From positions 310,001-374,000 of the forward strand of contig CAWDJZ010000007.1 of assembly GCA_963802765.1 (NCBI GenBank): DNA of 64,000 nucleotides, read 5' to 3'. This document shows positions 17,867-25,449 of this stretch, in pieces; the first letter of the stretch is position 1, and each line of letters begins with the position of its first letter. The notes under the pieces are model-generated. The model was not told the origin of the DNA. It worked only from the letters and a program-made list of their open reading frames with translations, and ran no database searches. A program made the translations under genes and the position numbers. The DNA comes from Gaiellasilicea sp963802765 (lineage in GTDB: Bacteria; Actinomycetota; Thermoleophilia; Gaiellales; Gaiellaceae).

Positions 17867-18562
17867 TCATCCGGCTGCGCCGTACGCATCGTGGTAGTTC
17901 CACCACTGGTAGGGCGGTGTCTGCGGATAGCCCTCGGGCGAGTCCTCCCACTCCTCCTGACGCCCGAGCGCGGTCATGTCGAGGTAGCTCCACGTGGTTC
18001 CAATCGCCGAGTCGCCGCGCCCGTCGATGAAGTAGGTGCGGAAGATCTTGTCGCCGTCATGGATGAACGCGTTGTGGCCGTGCCACTCGTCCACGCCGAA
18101 GTCGGCATCGAAGTCGTCCGTGATCGTGTACCAGGGGATCAGCTCCCAGCCCATGCGCTCCTTCAGGCCCTGGATCTCGGCCTGGGGTGCGCGCGAGACG
18201 AACGCGAGTGTCGTGTCGCGCGCGTTCAGGTGGGCGGGGTGCGCGACCTGGTCGGCCCCGAAGGAGCAACCGACGCAGGCCCGTTCTGGGTAGGCGCCGC
18301 CCGACTTCGGGTAGGTGGTGACGTCCGGCGCGTAGAAGGCGCGGTAGACGACCAGTTGGCGGCGGCCGTCGAATAGGTCAAGCAGGCTCGCCTGGCCGTC
18401 CGGGCCGTCGAACTTGTACTCCTTCTCAACGGCCATCCACGGCATCCGGCGGCGCTCGGCGGCCAGCGCGTCGCCGGCCCGCGTGTGCTCCTTCTCCTAC
18501 ACGAGCAGTTTCTCGCGCGCAGCGATCCACTCCTCCGGCGAGACGATCGGGGGTGTGTTCAT
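17867..18562 (-). pseudogene. DUF899 (thioredoxin-like) protein with amber codon 22
   Basis: From ATG 18562 (AGGAG a few bases upstream) the frame reads MNTPPIVSPEEWIAAREKLL V, then TAG at 18499-18497, then EKEHTRAGDALAAERRR and the rest of a complete DUF899 protein to 17867. The family has LLxKEKExTR here, so an AAG lysine codon probably became TAG. The remainder is intact, including RACVGCSFGADQV with the two cysteines of this thioredoxin-like family. A shorter product could start at ATG 18445 or 18436 but would lose the first helix. It lies 40 bp downstream of the F420-reductase-like gene, probably the same transcript. Confidence 0.75.
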
Positions 18563-18601
18563 TTCAATCTCCTCTCTGGATCTTGCGAGCTCCGCCTTCT
18601 T

Positions 18602-19153
18602 TCAGAGCCGCTCGAGCGGGGCGATCCGGTACACGTACTCCCCGAGCCCCGACTCGTAGATGGCGGCGAAGAGCTCGCCCGAGCGCTCCTGGGCCGCCGC
18701 CTTCTCGAGGCCGCCGACGCGGACAGGGTCGTAGCCGGCGTCGCGGTTGAGTTGCTCGACTACCTCACGCGCTTCGTCGTCTCCCGACCACAGATTGCTC
18801 GGCCTGGCACGCGCCTCGGCGAGACGGCCATAGAGCATGGCGAAGTTGATGTTGAACGACTTCGCCGTCGGCCCGTTCGTCCTGGACTTCACGAACTCGG
18901 CGTTGGACGCGAAGCCCTCCGGCGGGTGGATGCCGTCGACGTTGGTGGCGTCGATCACCGTCTTGCCCCCAATCCCATCGAGCTTCTCGAGGGCGTCCGC
19001 GACGGCGGCGCCGGGCACAGCGAGCAGCACCGCGTCGGCGTCGGAGATATCGCCCCCGTCGCGGCCGATGCGCGTCACCTGGTGCCCGGCGCGCTCCCAC
19101 AGATCCGCAAGCCCACCGCCGACGTTCCCCTTGCCGACAACTGCAATCCTCAT
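18602..19153 (-). CDS. F420H2:NADP reductase-like NAD(P)-binding protein
   Basis: 183-residue Rossmann protein of the 'NADP oxidoreductase, coenzyme F420-dependent' family. The N-terminus MRIAVVGKGNVGGGLADLW is the GxGxxG nucleotide motif, followed by DADAVLLAVPGAAVADAL and KTVIDATNVDG, as in F420H2:NADP reductases and related proteins. Start ATG 19153 with GGAAGGAG upstream; the open frame continues 17 codons further but without support. It may reduce NADP or act on another substrate; the short relatives often have no proven F420 use. Probable operon with the DUF899 gene. Confidence 0.82.
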   Translation of the reverse strand: MRIAVVGKGNVGGGLADLWERAGHQVTRIGRDGGDISDADAVLLAVPGAAVADALEKLDGIGGKTVIDATNVDGIHPPEGFASNAEFVKSRTNGPTAKSFNINFAMLYGRLAEARARPSNLWSGDDEAREVVEQLNRDAGYDPVRVGGLEKAAAQERSGELFAAIYESGLGEYVYRIAPLERL

Positions 19154-19351
19154 TCTCCAACTCCTTCCGCTCTCAGCGGCTTCGCCCAAAAACATGCTGC
19201 CCAAAGGAGGGTAGAGACTGCACCGCCGCCAGCCGCTTGGGGGCCGCTGACGTACGCGAGACCGCCGGGATGGTCCGCGGGTTGGGGAGAGTCCTCGGTC
19301 CGGGTACTCGTGGCTTCTGGTGGCCTCGGAGCGGGGTTCTCGTCGCCGCGT

Positions 19352-20125
19352 TCAGCTCGGCGGTTGCGCACGCCTGATTGGTGCCACCGTCTGTACCGGC
19401 TCGTTCGTCAGGAAGTCGAGCACCAGCGCGTTGACCAGGTGCGGCTTCTCCTGGGTGAGGAAGTGCGACGTTCCCGGCACGACCGCGAGCTCGGCGTTCG
19501 GCAACGCGTCGTACGTCTCGACGGCGTGCGTCATCGTCACCAGGTCGTCGTCGGCGAACATGACGAGCGACCGCGCTGTCACCTTGGCGAGCTCGGACGC
19601 ATCCAGGTACGGCTCGGCGGCTGCCAGCTCACCGATCTTGGTAGCCACCACCCGGAAGTGGTTCTCGCCGTCCGGGGACACCTCGCCGTAGGCAGAGCCG
19701 AGGAACTCCGTGAGCGCGTCAACGTCCCACTCCGCATCCGGCGCCGCCTCGCCGTGCTTGCTGAAGCCGCCGCTGATCATGACGAGCCGCTTCACGAGCT
19801 CCGGACGCTGCATCGCGACCAGCATCGCGATGAACGCCCCCTGGCTGTGCCCCACCAGGTCGGCCGGCTCGCCGACCACAGCCTCGAGGAACGCGATCGC
19901 GTCGTCCGCCAGCAGCTGGTAGGTGATCGGCCCGGGCACGTCCGCGGTGTGCCCGTGCCCGCGCTGCTCCGGCGTGTAGAGGTGGAAGCGCTCGGCGAGC
20001 GGGCCGAGGTTCGGCTCAAACCACCGCGCGTCCACGAGACCACCGTGCATCAAGACCAGCGGATCACCCGAGCCGTGCTCGTCATACCAGGCTTTCACCG
20101 CGCCGAGCTGTACGTACTCCGCCAT
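19352..20125 (-). CDS. Alpha/beta hydrolase
   Basis: 257-residue alpha/beta hydrolase. Oxyanion motif LMHGGLVDAR (~24-33), nucleophile elbow VGHSQGAF (Ser ~94), acid in SLVMFADDDLVT (~200), His in VVPGTSHFLTQEKP (~230). RGHGHTADVPGP matches the typical RGxGxS/T turn. Cytosolic; substrate unknown. Start ATG 20125. It is upstream of the F420-reductase-like gene on the same strand but separated by ~150 bp without recognisable content. Confidence 0.9.
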   Translation of the reverse strand: MAEYVQLGAVKAWYDEHGSGDPLVLMHGGLVDARWFEPNLGPLAERFHLYTPEQRGHGHTADVPGPITYQLLADDAIAFLEAVVGEPADLVGHSQGAFIAMLVAMQRPELVKRLVMISGGFSKHGEAAPDAEWDVDALTEFLGSAYGEVSPDGENHFRVVATKIGELAAAEPYLDASELAKVTARSLVMFADDDLVTMTHAVETYDALPNAELAVVPGTSHFLTQEKPHLVNALVLDFLTNEPVQTVAPIRRAQPPS

Positions 20126-20343
20126 CGTTCAGTCCCTTCGCCGCCGGTGGCGGAACGATACCGTCGCCACCGTGGCATAACCCTCACGGTCGAGCCCCTC
20201 GCGCTGCCGCCACTAGTGCTCGTTCATCAGCACCCCGCCAAGCTCGGCGAGCCCGTCCGGCGTGACCTCAAGCTGGTCGGTGATCGCGGGACCGCTGTGC
20301 AGACCGCTGTGCAGGCGGAGAAAGCGTTTCTCCGCTGAAAACG
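20126..20343. other. Intergenic stretch with a possible coding remnant
   Basis: On the minus strand, 20340-20213 is open and reads ...ITDQLEVTPDGLAELGGVLMNEH then TAG. The codon use is gene-like but there is no start and I do not recognise the family. It also contains a short tandem repeat, ACCGCTGTGCAG twice in succession. No promoter is obvious. Confidence 0.3.
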
Positions 20344-20367
20344 AAAGGCCCGCATTTGCGGGCCTTT
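20344..20367 (-). terminator. Terminator of tRNA-Ala
   Basis: A 10-bp perfect stem (AAAGGCCCGC / GCGGGCCTTT) with a 4-base loop lies 8 bp after the 3' end of the minus-strand tRNA gene. The minus-strand transcript runs into TTTCGTTTT, a good U-rich tail. It is the only clear U-tailed terminator I see in the window. Confidence 0.8.
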
Positions 20368-20374
20368 TCTCGTG

Positions 20375-20447
20375 TGGAGCGTGCCGGGATCGAACCGGCG
20401 ACCTCCGCCTTGCAAAGGCGGCGCTCTCCCAGCTGAGCTAACGCCCC
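20375..20447 (-). tRNA. tRNA-Ala (TGC anticodon)
   Basis: 73-nt cloverleaf on the minus strand. The acceptor 5' arm GGGGCGT pairs with ACGCTCC; D-arm AGCTCAGCTGGGAGAGC; anticodon stem-loop GCCGCCTTTGCAAGGCGG with TGC in the loop; T-loop GGTTCGATCC; discriminator A. The 3' CCA is not encoded (CAC follows). G-U at position 3 of the acceptor end, the major alanine identity element, is present. Followed by a U-tailed terminator. Confidence 0.95.
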
Positions 20448-20457
20448 ACGCGGGACT

Positions 20458-21399
20458 TCAGTGTAGAGGCTCGTCGGGCGCGCGGCCGCCACGCAGGCCG
20501 CGCTCCTCGAGGGCGCGTAGACCGGCGCTGAAGGTCTTCGGCGCCGCCTTGCGCGAACGGCCGTCATGCTCGAGGCGGCGGATCCGGGCTTCGAGTGCCT
20601 CGAGCTCCGCGGTGCGGGGCGGCAACGACGTGCCGAACGCCCGCTCGCGAGCCGCCAGGGCCGCCTCCTGCTCGCTGAGCGCGTCGCTCCGGGCGGCGAG
20701 CTCTGCTCGCGTCCGGGCGAAGGCCTGCTCTGCCTCGTGCAGCTCCGCCAGTTTGGCCTCGATCCGCTCCAGCTCGTCGGCGCCCACGCTAGGCACAGCG
20801 TTCTCGTCCGTCTCCTCCTCGTGCTCCGCTGCGGCCGCCTCGCGTTCCTCGAGGGCGGTCCGCCGGGTCTCCAGCTGCGTGTCGCGCGCGTCCAGCTCGG
20901 TGAGTCGCGCCTCCAGCTCCGCTGCCCGTCGGTCGAGCGCGGCGGCTCGGGCGTCGAGCGACTGCTCGCGCGCGACGAGCTCGGCCGCGAACTTCTCCAG
21001 CTCAGCTTCCGGCATCGCCGTCGGCGGAGGCGCGGCCGCCGGCGGCTCGCGGCCGTCGAGAGCGGCCTCCCGGGCCGCCACGGCGGTCTCCCTGGCCTCC
21101 ACGTCGGCTCGGCGCACGTCGAGCATGGCGCGCGCTTCCTTCGCCTCGGCGAGCTTCAGGCGGACGGCCTCGAGCCGCGCCCCGCGCCCGCGCTCGAGTT
21201 TCTGTTCGCGCCTCTCGACCCGCTCGGTCGCCTCGGCCAGCTCACGCTCGTGCCGCTGTACCGCAGCGACCCGCTCGGCGAGCGTGCGCTTCAGCGTGGC
21301 CAGCTCCTCGGCCGCCTCGGCTCGCTGGCGGCGCAGCGCATCACGCTCCGACTCGAGGTCGGAGGCGTCGCTCCGATCGAACAACCCCTTCAGGCCCAT
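20458..21399 (-). CDS. Coiled-coil protein of unknown function
   Basis: Not recognised. From ATG 21399 it has 313 residues, starting MGLKGLFDRSDASDLESERD. Two long Ala/Glu/Arg-rich coiled coils (~15-110 and ~145-260) are separated by a Pro/Ala linker (PPAAAPPPTA, ~115). The heptads include repeats such as REQSLDARAAALDRRAAELEARL. A basic, less helical tail ends the protein. No membrane segment or enzymatic motif is visible. It could be a structural or scaffolding protein. The upstream 37 codons of open frame are not used, as they lack coding bias. Confidence 0.75.
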   Translation of the reverse strand: MGLKGLFDRSDASDLESERDALRRQRAEAAEELATLKRTLAERVAAVQRHERELAEATERVERREQKLERGRGARLEAVRLKLAEAKEARAMLDVRRADVEARETAVAAREAALDGREPPAAAPPPTAMPEAELEKFAAELVAREQSLDARAAALDRRAAELEARLTELDARDTQLETRRTALEEREAAAAEHEEETDENAVPSVGADELERIEAKLAELHEAEQAFARTRAELAARSDALSEQEAALAARERAFGTSLPPRTAELEALEARIRRLEHDGRSRKAAPKTFSAGLRALEERGLRGGRAPDEPLH

Positions 21400-21421
21400 A
21401 CCGGGCCGATGGTAGCGCGGC

Positions 21422-21664
21422 CTAGGCGGCGCGCTCCAGGCGCTCCTCCTGGCGGGCGCGGCGCACGATGTCCTCGCGCTCACCGAAGCGGATGCGCGCG
21501 CGCTCGGCACGGTGCCGATCCCAGAGGGCGACCAGCTGCTCGTCGATCAACTTGATCTCGTCCACGATCGCCTGTTGCCGGCCGTGCGAGAGGGCCTGCC
21601 ACAGTTCCCCGCGCACCTCGCTCAGGCGCTCGATCTCAGCATGGATCTCGGAAATCGTGTTCAT
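21422..21664 (-). CDS. Small helical protein, DUF2630-like
   Basis: 80-residue, highly charged two-helix protein (MNTISEIHAEIERLSEVRGE...IDEQLVALWDRHRAERARIR). The arrangement, an N-terminal helix with EIERLxEVR followed by IDEQLxxLWDxxRxRRA, resembles DUF2630, a small actinobacterial family of unknown function, although the middle differs. ATG 21664. It precedes the coiled-coil gene by 22 bp on the same strand, so they may be co-transcribed. Confidence 0.7.
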   Translation of the reverse strand: MNTISEIHAEIERLSEVRGELWQALSHGRQQAIVDEIKLIDEQLVALWDRHRAERARIRFGEREDIVRRARQEERLERAA

Positions 21665-21759
21665 GCCGGTACAAACGAGACCGACGCCGCCGCCTATTCC
21701 GGAGGGGCCGCGCCTCAACAGAATCACAACATAGGTCGCCGCCCGGAACGGAGAAGCGG

Positions 21760-22062
21760 CTACTCGTAGCCGAGCCCCGAGATCTGGTCCTCGTCCATGC
21801 CGAAGTAGTGCGCTAGCTCGTGCAGGACGGTGACGCGAATCTCCTCTTCGAGCTCGGCCGGGTCGTCGAAGTCCTCGACGAGGGGACGCCGGTAGATCGA
21901 GATCTTCGCCGGCATGTACTCCGGCCAGTCGAAGAGGCCGTAGAGATCCGGCTCGTCCGGGTTCTCCTCCTCGATCACGACGGCCACGTTCTCGAGCCCC
22001 TTCGCCAGGCGCGGCGGCAGCAGGTCGAGGGCGTTCCGCACGTGCTCTTCGAACGTTGCCAT
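21760..22062 (-). CDS. Small zincin-like metallopeptidase (Zincin_1 family)
   Basis: 100-residue cytosolic protein. The zinc motif is VTVLHELAHYFGMDED (HExxHxxxxDE-type, residues ~79-93), which together with the N-terminal FEEHVRNALDLLPPRLAKGLENVAVV and the conserved IYRRPL segment defines the minimal metallopeptidase family PF06262. The substrate is unknown. ATG 22062 lies 3 bp after the rhomboid stop, so the two protease genes are almost certainly co-translated. Confidence 0.88.
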   Translation of the reverse strand: MATFEEHVRNALDLLPPRLAKGLENVAVVIEEENPDEPDLYGLFDWPEYMPAKISIYRRPLVEDFDDPAELEEEIRVTVLHELAHYFGMDEDQISGLGYE

Positions 22063-22064
22063 CG

Positions 22065-22745
22065 TCAGTGTGTCGGCGCGAGCGGGCGACGCTTCTGGGC
22101 GAACTTCACGGTGAGTGCGCCGAAGACGAAGCCGCCGATGTGCGCGAAGAAGGCGACGCCGCCGCCCTCCTGCGGCGTCGCGAGCGACGTGCTCCCCTCG
22201 AGGAGCTGGAAGCCGAACCAGACTCCAAGGAAGAAGATCGCCGGAATCTCGCGCAGGAAGAAGACGATCACCGTCAGCACCTTGGCATGCGGCAGCAGCA
22301 CGATGTAGCCGCCGAGCACCGCGGACACGGCGCCGCTTGCGCCCACGTTCGGGATCGTCGCCTCCCCGTCGCTGCCGAACGCGAGCGTGACGAACGTCTG
22401 CGTCGCCGTCGCCGCGAAGCCGCCCACGAGATAGAAGAAGAAGAAGCGCACGTGCCCGAGGGCGTCCTCGACGTTGTTGCCGAAGATCCAGAGGAAGAGC
22501 ATGTTCCCGAGCAGGTGCGCCCAGCTCCCGTGCATGAACATCGACGTCAGCGCGGTGAGAAGCCAGCCCTGCCCGATCGTCGGGCACGAGCCGTCGACCT
22601 CGCACGGATGGTAGGCCAGCTCGTCGACCGAGCCGTCCAGGTCGGGCAGCTGGTAGAGGACCCAGACGAGGACGTTGATCGCGATCAGCGTGACCGTGAC
22701 GACCGGGAAATGGCGCGTCGGCACGTTGTCGCGGAGCGGCAGCAC
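22065..22745 (-). CDS. Rhomboid-family intramembrane serine protease
   Basis: 226 residues with six to seven transmembrane helices. Catalytic serine in GASGAVSAVLGGY (GxSG, ~140) and catalytic histidine in AHIGGFVFGAL (~205). The L1-loop/TM2 element HGSWAHLLGNMLFLWIFG (HxxxxHxxxNxxFL) is intact. The first ~75 residues include TM1 and a periplasmic loop with two Cys (CEVDGSC) that may form a disulphide. Cleaves membrane-spanning substrates; targets unknown. Divergent from hsp20, with a strong promoter in between. Confidence 0.93.
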   Translation of the reverse strand: MLPLRDNVPTRHFPVVTVTLIAINVLVWVLYQLPDLDGSVDELAYHPCEVDGSCPTIGQGWLLTALTSMFMHGSWAHLLGNMLFLWIFGNNVEDALGHVRFFFFYLVGGFAATATQTFVTLAFGSDGEATIPNVGASGAVSAVLGGYIVLLPHAKVLTVIVFFLREIPAIFFLGVWFGFQLLEGSTSLATPQEGGGVAFFAHIGGFVFGALTVKFAQKRRPLAPTH

Positions 22746-22769
22746 GGCGGGATCCTACTTCGGCCGTAA

Positions 22770-22799
22770 CTTGACATCACATGACTCAGATCTTATGAT
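22770..22799 (+). promoter_or_regulatory. hsp20 promoter with HspR-site-like inverted repeat
   Basis: TTGACA (22771-22776), 17-bp spacer and TATGAT (22794-22799) form a near-consensus housekeeping promoter about 42 bp before the hsp20 start. The segment 22770-22790, CTTGACA-N7-ACTCAGA, matches the actinobacterial HspR operator (HAIR, CTTGAGT-N7-ACTCAAG) at 10 of 14 positions with exact spacing and covers the -35. Repression by the HspR encoded at 57028 is inferred. Confidence 0.6.
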
Positions 22800-22840
22800 G
22801 TCTTTGCAATAAGATCGTAATTCATCAAGGAGGTACGACT

Positions 22841-23299
22841 GTGGCCACACTGGTTCGCTGGGAACCGTTCCGCGAGCTCGCGACGCTGCAGACGGAGATG
22901 AGCCGGCTCATGAACGGCCTCTTCGAGGGCAGCGGTCGCGAGACGCAGAGCTGGGTTCCCGCTGTCGACGTCTGGGAGAGGGAGCAGGAGCTCGTCTACG
23001 CGTTCGACCTGCCCGGTGTCCGCGAGGACGAGATCTCGATCGAGCTCCACGACGACACGCTCACCGTGACCGCGCAGCGCGACCGCACCGAGCAGCGCGC
23101 CGAAGACGGCTACGTCCGCTTCGAGCGCCGCTTCGGCACGTTCAGCCGCGCAGTCGGCGTCCCGCAGGGCGTGAGCGAGGAGAGCATCAAGGCCGACTAC
23201 CAGGACGGCGTCCTCGAGATCCGCGTCGCGAAGCCGGAGGAGACGAAGCCGCGCCGGATCCAGATCGGCGGGGGACATCCCACGATCGAGAACACGTAA
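22841..23299 (+). CDS. hsp20: Hsp20/alpha-crystallin small heat-shock protein
   Basis: 152-residue ATP-independent holdase that binds unfolding proteins. N-terminal arm MATLVRWEPFRELATLQTEM, alpha-crystallin domain ~40-130 with the signature VPAVDVWEREQELVYAFDLPGV and the C-terminal beta element VPQGVSEESIKADYQDGVLEIRV. The usual C-terminal IxI/V anchor is RIQIG. GTG start at 22841 preceded by AAGGAGG. Own strong promoter, with an HspR-like site, so probably part of the heat-shock regulon together with the dnaK operon. Confidence 0.95.
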   Translation: MATLVRWEPFRELATLQTEMSRLMNGLFEGSGRETQSWVPAVDVWEREQELVYAFDLPGVREDEISIELHDDTLTVTAQRDRTEQRAEDGYVRFERRFGTFSRAVGVPQGVSEESIKADYQDGVLEIRVAKPEETKPRRIQIGGGHPTIENT

Positions 23300-23310
23300 G
23301 GCTGGCTCGT

Positions 23311-23335
23311 GGGGCCGCGGCGCGTCCGCGGCCCC
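23311..23335 (+). terminator. GC hairpin after hsp20
   Basis: GGGGCCGCGG-CGCGT-CCGCGGCCCC: perfect 10-bp stem, 5-base loop, 12 bp after the hsp20 stop. There is no U-run, as for the other hairpins between genes in this window. Confidence 0.55.
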
Positions 23336-23355
23336 TCACCAGTAGAGTCGGGCGC

Positions 23356-23883
23356 GTGGGGACCTTTCCGGACGGGCTGAACGAGCAGGTCGGGCACGAG
23401 TTCGCGGCTTCGCAGCAGTACGTCGCGATCGCCGTTCACTACGACGCCCAGACGCTGCCGCGGCTGGCCGCGCACTTCTACCGGCAGGCGGTCGAGGAGC
23501 GCAACCACGCGATGATGATCGTCCAGTACCTGCTCGATGCGGACGAGACAGTCGCGGTCCCCGGCATCGAGGCGCCGCAGACGGAGTTCGCCGACCTCGT
23601 CGAGCCCGTTCGCCTGGCGCTCGAGCAGGAGAAGCGGGTGACCGAGCAGATCAAGGACCTCACCCAGCTGGCGCGATCGGAGGGCGACCTCGTCGGCGAG
23701 CAGTTCCTGCACTGGTTCCTGCAGGAGCAGCGCGAGGAGGTGTCCTCGATGGGCGCGCTCCTCACCGTCGTCGAGCGATCGCGGGACAACGTCATGCTGA
23801 TCGAGGACTACCTCGCCCGCGAGGCCGGCGGCGAGTCCGAGCTCGAAGCCGGCGCACCGCCGGCGGCCGGCGGCGCTCTCTAG
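23356..23883 (+). CDS. bfrB: Ferritin (BfrB-like, non-haem)
   Basis: 175-residue iron-storage ferritin closely resembling mycobacterial BfrB. The ferroxidase residues are visible: Glu in NEQVGHEFAASQQYVAIAV, the ExxH pair in QAVEERNHAMMIVQYLL (~50-65), Glu in ALEQEKRVTEQ (~95) and EQREEVSSMG (~130). After the four-helix core there is a long C-terminal tail ending AGGAL, as in BfrB. It stores Fe(III) in a 24-mer cage in the cytoplasm. GTG start 23356. It follows hsp20 across a hairpin, so it may have its own promoter, but none is obvious. Confidence 0.9.
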   Translation: MGTFPDGLNEQVGHEFAASQQYVAIAVHYDAQTLPRLAAHFYRQAVEERNHAMMIVQYLLDADETVAVPGIEAPQTEFADLVEPVRLALEQEKRVTEQIKDLTQLARSEGDLVGEQFLHWFLQEQREEVSSMGALLTVVERSRDNVMLIEDYLAREAGGESELEAGAPPAAGGAL

Positions 23884-23892
23884 GCGAGCTCG

Positions 23893-25449
23893 CTACGCCG
23901 GAGTCGGGATCCCGTCGCGGACCTGTTCCGCGACGGCCTCGAGCTCGACCGCGGCGCCCGTCACGTCCTTGAGGAGCTCGTCGGCGGAGGGCTTCTGCCC
24001 GAGCGCCCAGAGGTCGGTGAGCAGTGACCCGGCCGCGCGCTTGCGGAACCAGTCGCTGCCGAGCTCCTCGCGCAGGAAGGTCGTCATCTGCGCCGAGAAG
24101 GCCCAGGCGCGCAGGTAGCAGGTGACGTAATAGCCCGTATCGATGTCGGCGAGATAGTCGGTCGGGCTCGGCTCGATCTTGAGCGCGTTCCCCAGCAGCT
24201 CGACGTAGCGGGGACGGAGCTGGGTGACGTCGGGCGCGGCGTGGAACTCGAGCTCGTAGAGCAGCTTCGCGCAGTAGCGGCGGACGAAGAAGAGGAGCTG
24301 CACGGCACCCTCTGCGGCGGAAGCCTCCGGCCGCGGGAAGTCGAGCATCCGCGAGAGCCACGCCGGGTCGTCGATCAGATGATCGAAGAGCATCGCCCAG
24401 CCCTCGGTGACCGCGTTGTCGCCGAGCCGCTTCTCTTCCATGCGCAGGTCGCGGCTCGTGAAGGCGAAGTGCTCGGTGTGCCCGGCTTCGTGAAAGAGCG
24501 CGCGCCAGTCGTCCGGGCCGCCCTGCGGCTGGATCACGAGCATGACCTTGTCGGGGATCTCGATCGCCGCGCAGAACGCACGTGGGCTCTTCGTCGGCCG
24601 TTCCTCGACGTCGAGGTGGACGTTGTCCTGCGCGTCGAGGTCGATCCCGAGGCTCGCGAGCGTGCCGCGGAGAGCGGGCACCATCCGGTCCCCCGGGAAG
24701 GCATCGTCCCAGTCCGAGCCCCGCAGGAGCCGACGCACGTCGTGGCGCTCCGCCTCGGCGAGACCGACGCCCACACGCTCGCGCAGCAGGCGATCCATCG
24801 ATTCCTCGTAGAGCCGCTCGGTCGACTCGAGGAAGGCGCGACACTGTGCGGCCAGCCCCTCGAGGTCGAACCGGAAGCGGTCACGGTACAGCTCGAAGTA
24901 CGTCGGAGCGCCCAGCTCGGGGACGGCGCCCTGCGTCGCGCGGGCCGCGTCGAGGTACAGCGGGTTCAGATGCTCCTCGGTCAGCTCGTTGCGCGCCTGC
25001 TCGAGCCGCGCGCGCGTCGCCCGGTCTGCCGTCCCGGCGATCGTGGGCGGCAGCATCCGGTAGCCGACGGTGCCGCCGTCGTGCGGCGTCTCGAGCGTTG
25101 CTTCGAGCTCCGCGACCTGCTCCGTCTGCTCGCGGGTCAGCTCGCCCAGGAACCCCTCGCAGCCGAAGCGGAAGAGCTCGAGGTTCTCCCGATCGTTGAC
25201 CGCCTCGCCGAGCCGTGTCACGGTGCCGAGCTCGATCAGGCCGGCGTGGCGCTCGTAGATCGGCCGCAGCTCGAGCTCCGGCTTGAGGCCGGCGTAGTGG
25301 AGGTAGTACTCCTGGTCGAGCTCGGCGAGAAAGCGATCGGCGCCGGTGCGGTAGCCGTCCAGCTCGCGATCGAAGAACGGCCCCTCTTCTCGCCCACGCG
25401 GCCTAGGATACGCGCCGTGCGGGAGTTCAGGGTCCGGACGGAGCGCCAC
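23893..25449 (-). CDS. Gluzincin metallopeptidase, M3-like
   Basis: Cytosolic zinc peptidase of about 500 residues. The active site is ALFHEAGHTEHFAF (HExxH), followed ~30 residues later by DNAVTEGWAMLFDHLI, whose Glu is the third zinc ligand. The overall layout resembles M3/carboxypeptidase-like oligopeptidases. The start is uncertain: there is no ATG in the first part, and in-frame candidates are GTG 25449 (overlapping the divergent yjbQ start by 33 bp, antisense) and CTG 25362. Homology-like sequence begins near 25385 (FFDRELDGYRTGADRF). I list the GTG, but an indel near the 5' end would also explain the missing start. Confidence 0.82.
   Translation of the reverse strand: MALRPDPELPHGAYPRPRGREEGPFFDRELDGYRTGADRFLAELDQEYYLHYAGLKPELELRPIYERHAGLIELGTVTRLGEAVNDRENLELFRFGCEGFLGELTREQTEQVAELEATLETPHDGGTVGYRMLPPTIAGTADRATRARLEQARNELTEEHLNPLYLDAARATQGAVPELGAPTYFELYRDRFRFDLEGLAAQCRAFLESTERLYEESMDRLLRERVGVGLAEAERHDVRRLLRGSDWDDAFPGDRMVPALRGTLASLGIDLDAQDNVHLDVEERPTKSPRAFCAAIEIPDKVMLVIQPQGGPDDWRALFHEAGHTEHFAFTSRDLRMEEKRLGDNAVTEGWAMLFDHLIDDPAWLSRMLDFPRPEASAAEGAVQLLFFVRRYCAKLLYELEFHAAPDVTQLRPRYVELLGNALKIEPSPTDYLADIDTGYYVTCYLRAWAFSAQMTTFLREELGSDWFRKRAAGSLLTDLWALGQKPSADELLKDVTGAAVELEAVAEQVRDGIPTPA

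Noticed and set aside
18497..18499. Amber codons as recoded sense codons in this organism
   Set aside because: TAG ends many intact genes here (for example 11428, 31438, 32047, 59850), so general recoding is excluded; only local leakiness remains possible.
18485..20338. 617-codon plus-strand open frame
   Set aside because: Antisense to the F420-reductase-like and alpha/beta-hydrolase genes; repetitive charged composition.
20375..20447. Integration site of a genomic island in tRNA-Ala
   Set aside because: I found no second copy of the tRNA 3' end and no integrase gene in the window; the adjacency is only suggestive.
24241..25416. Long plus-strand open frame before yjbQ
   Set aside because: Antisense to the M3-like peptidase with its HExxH motif; only the last 132 codons (yjbQ) are real.
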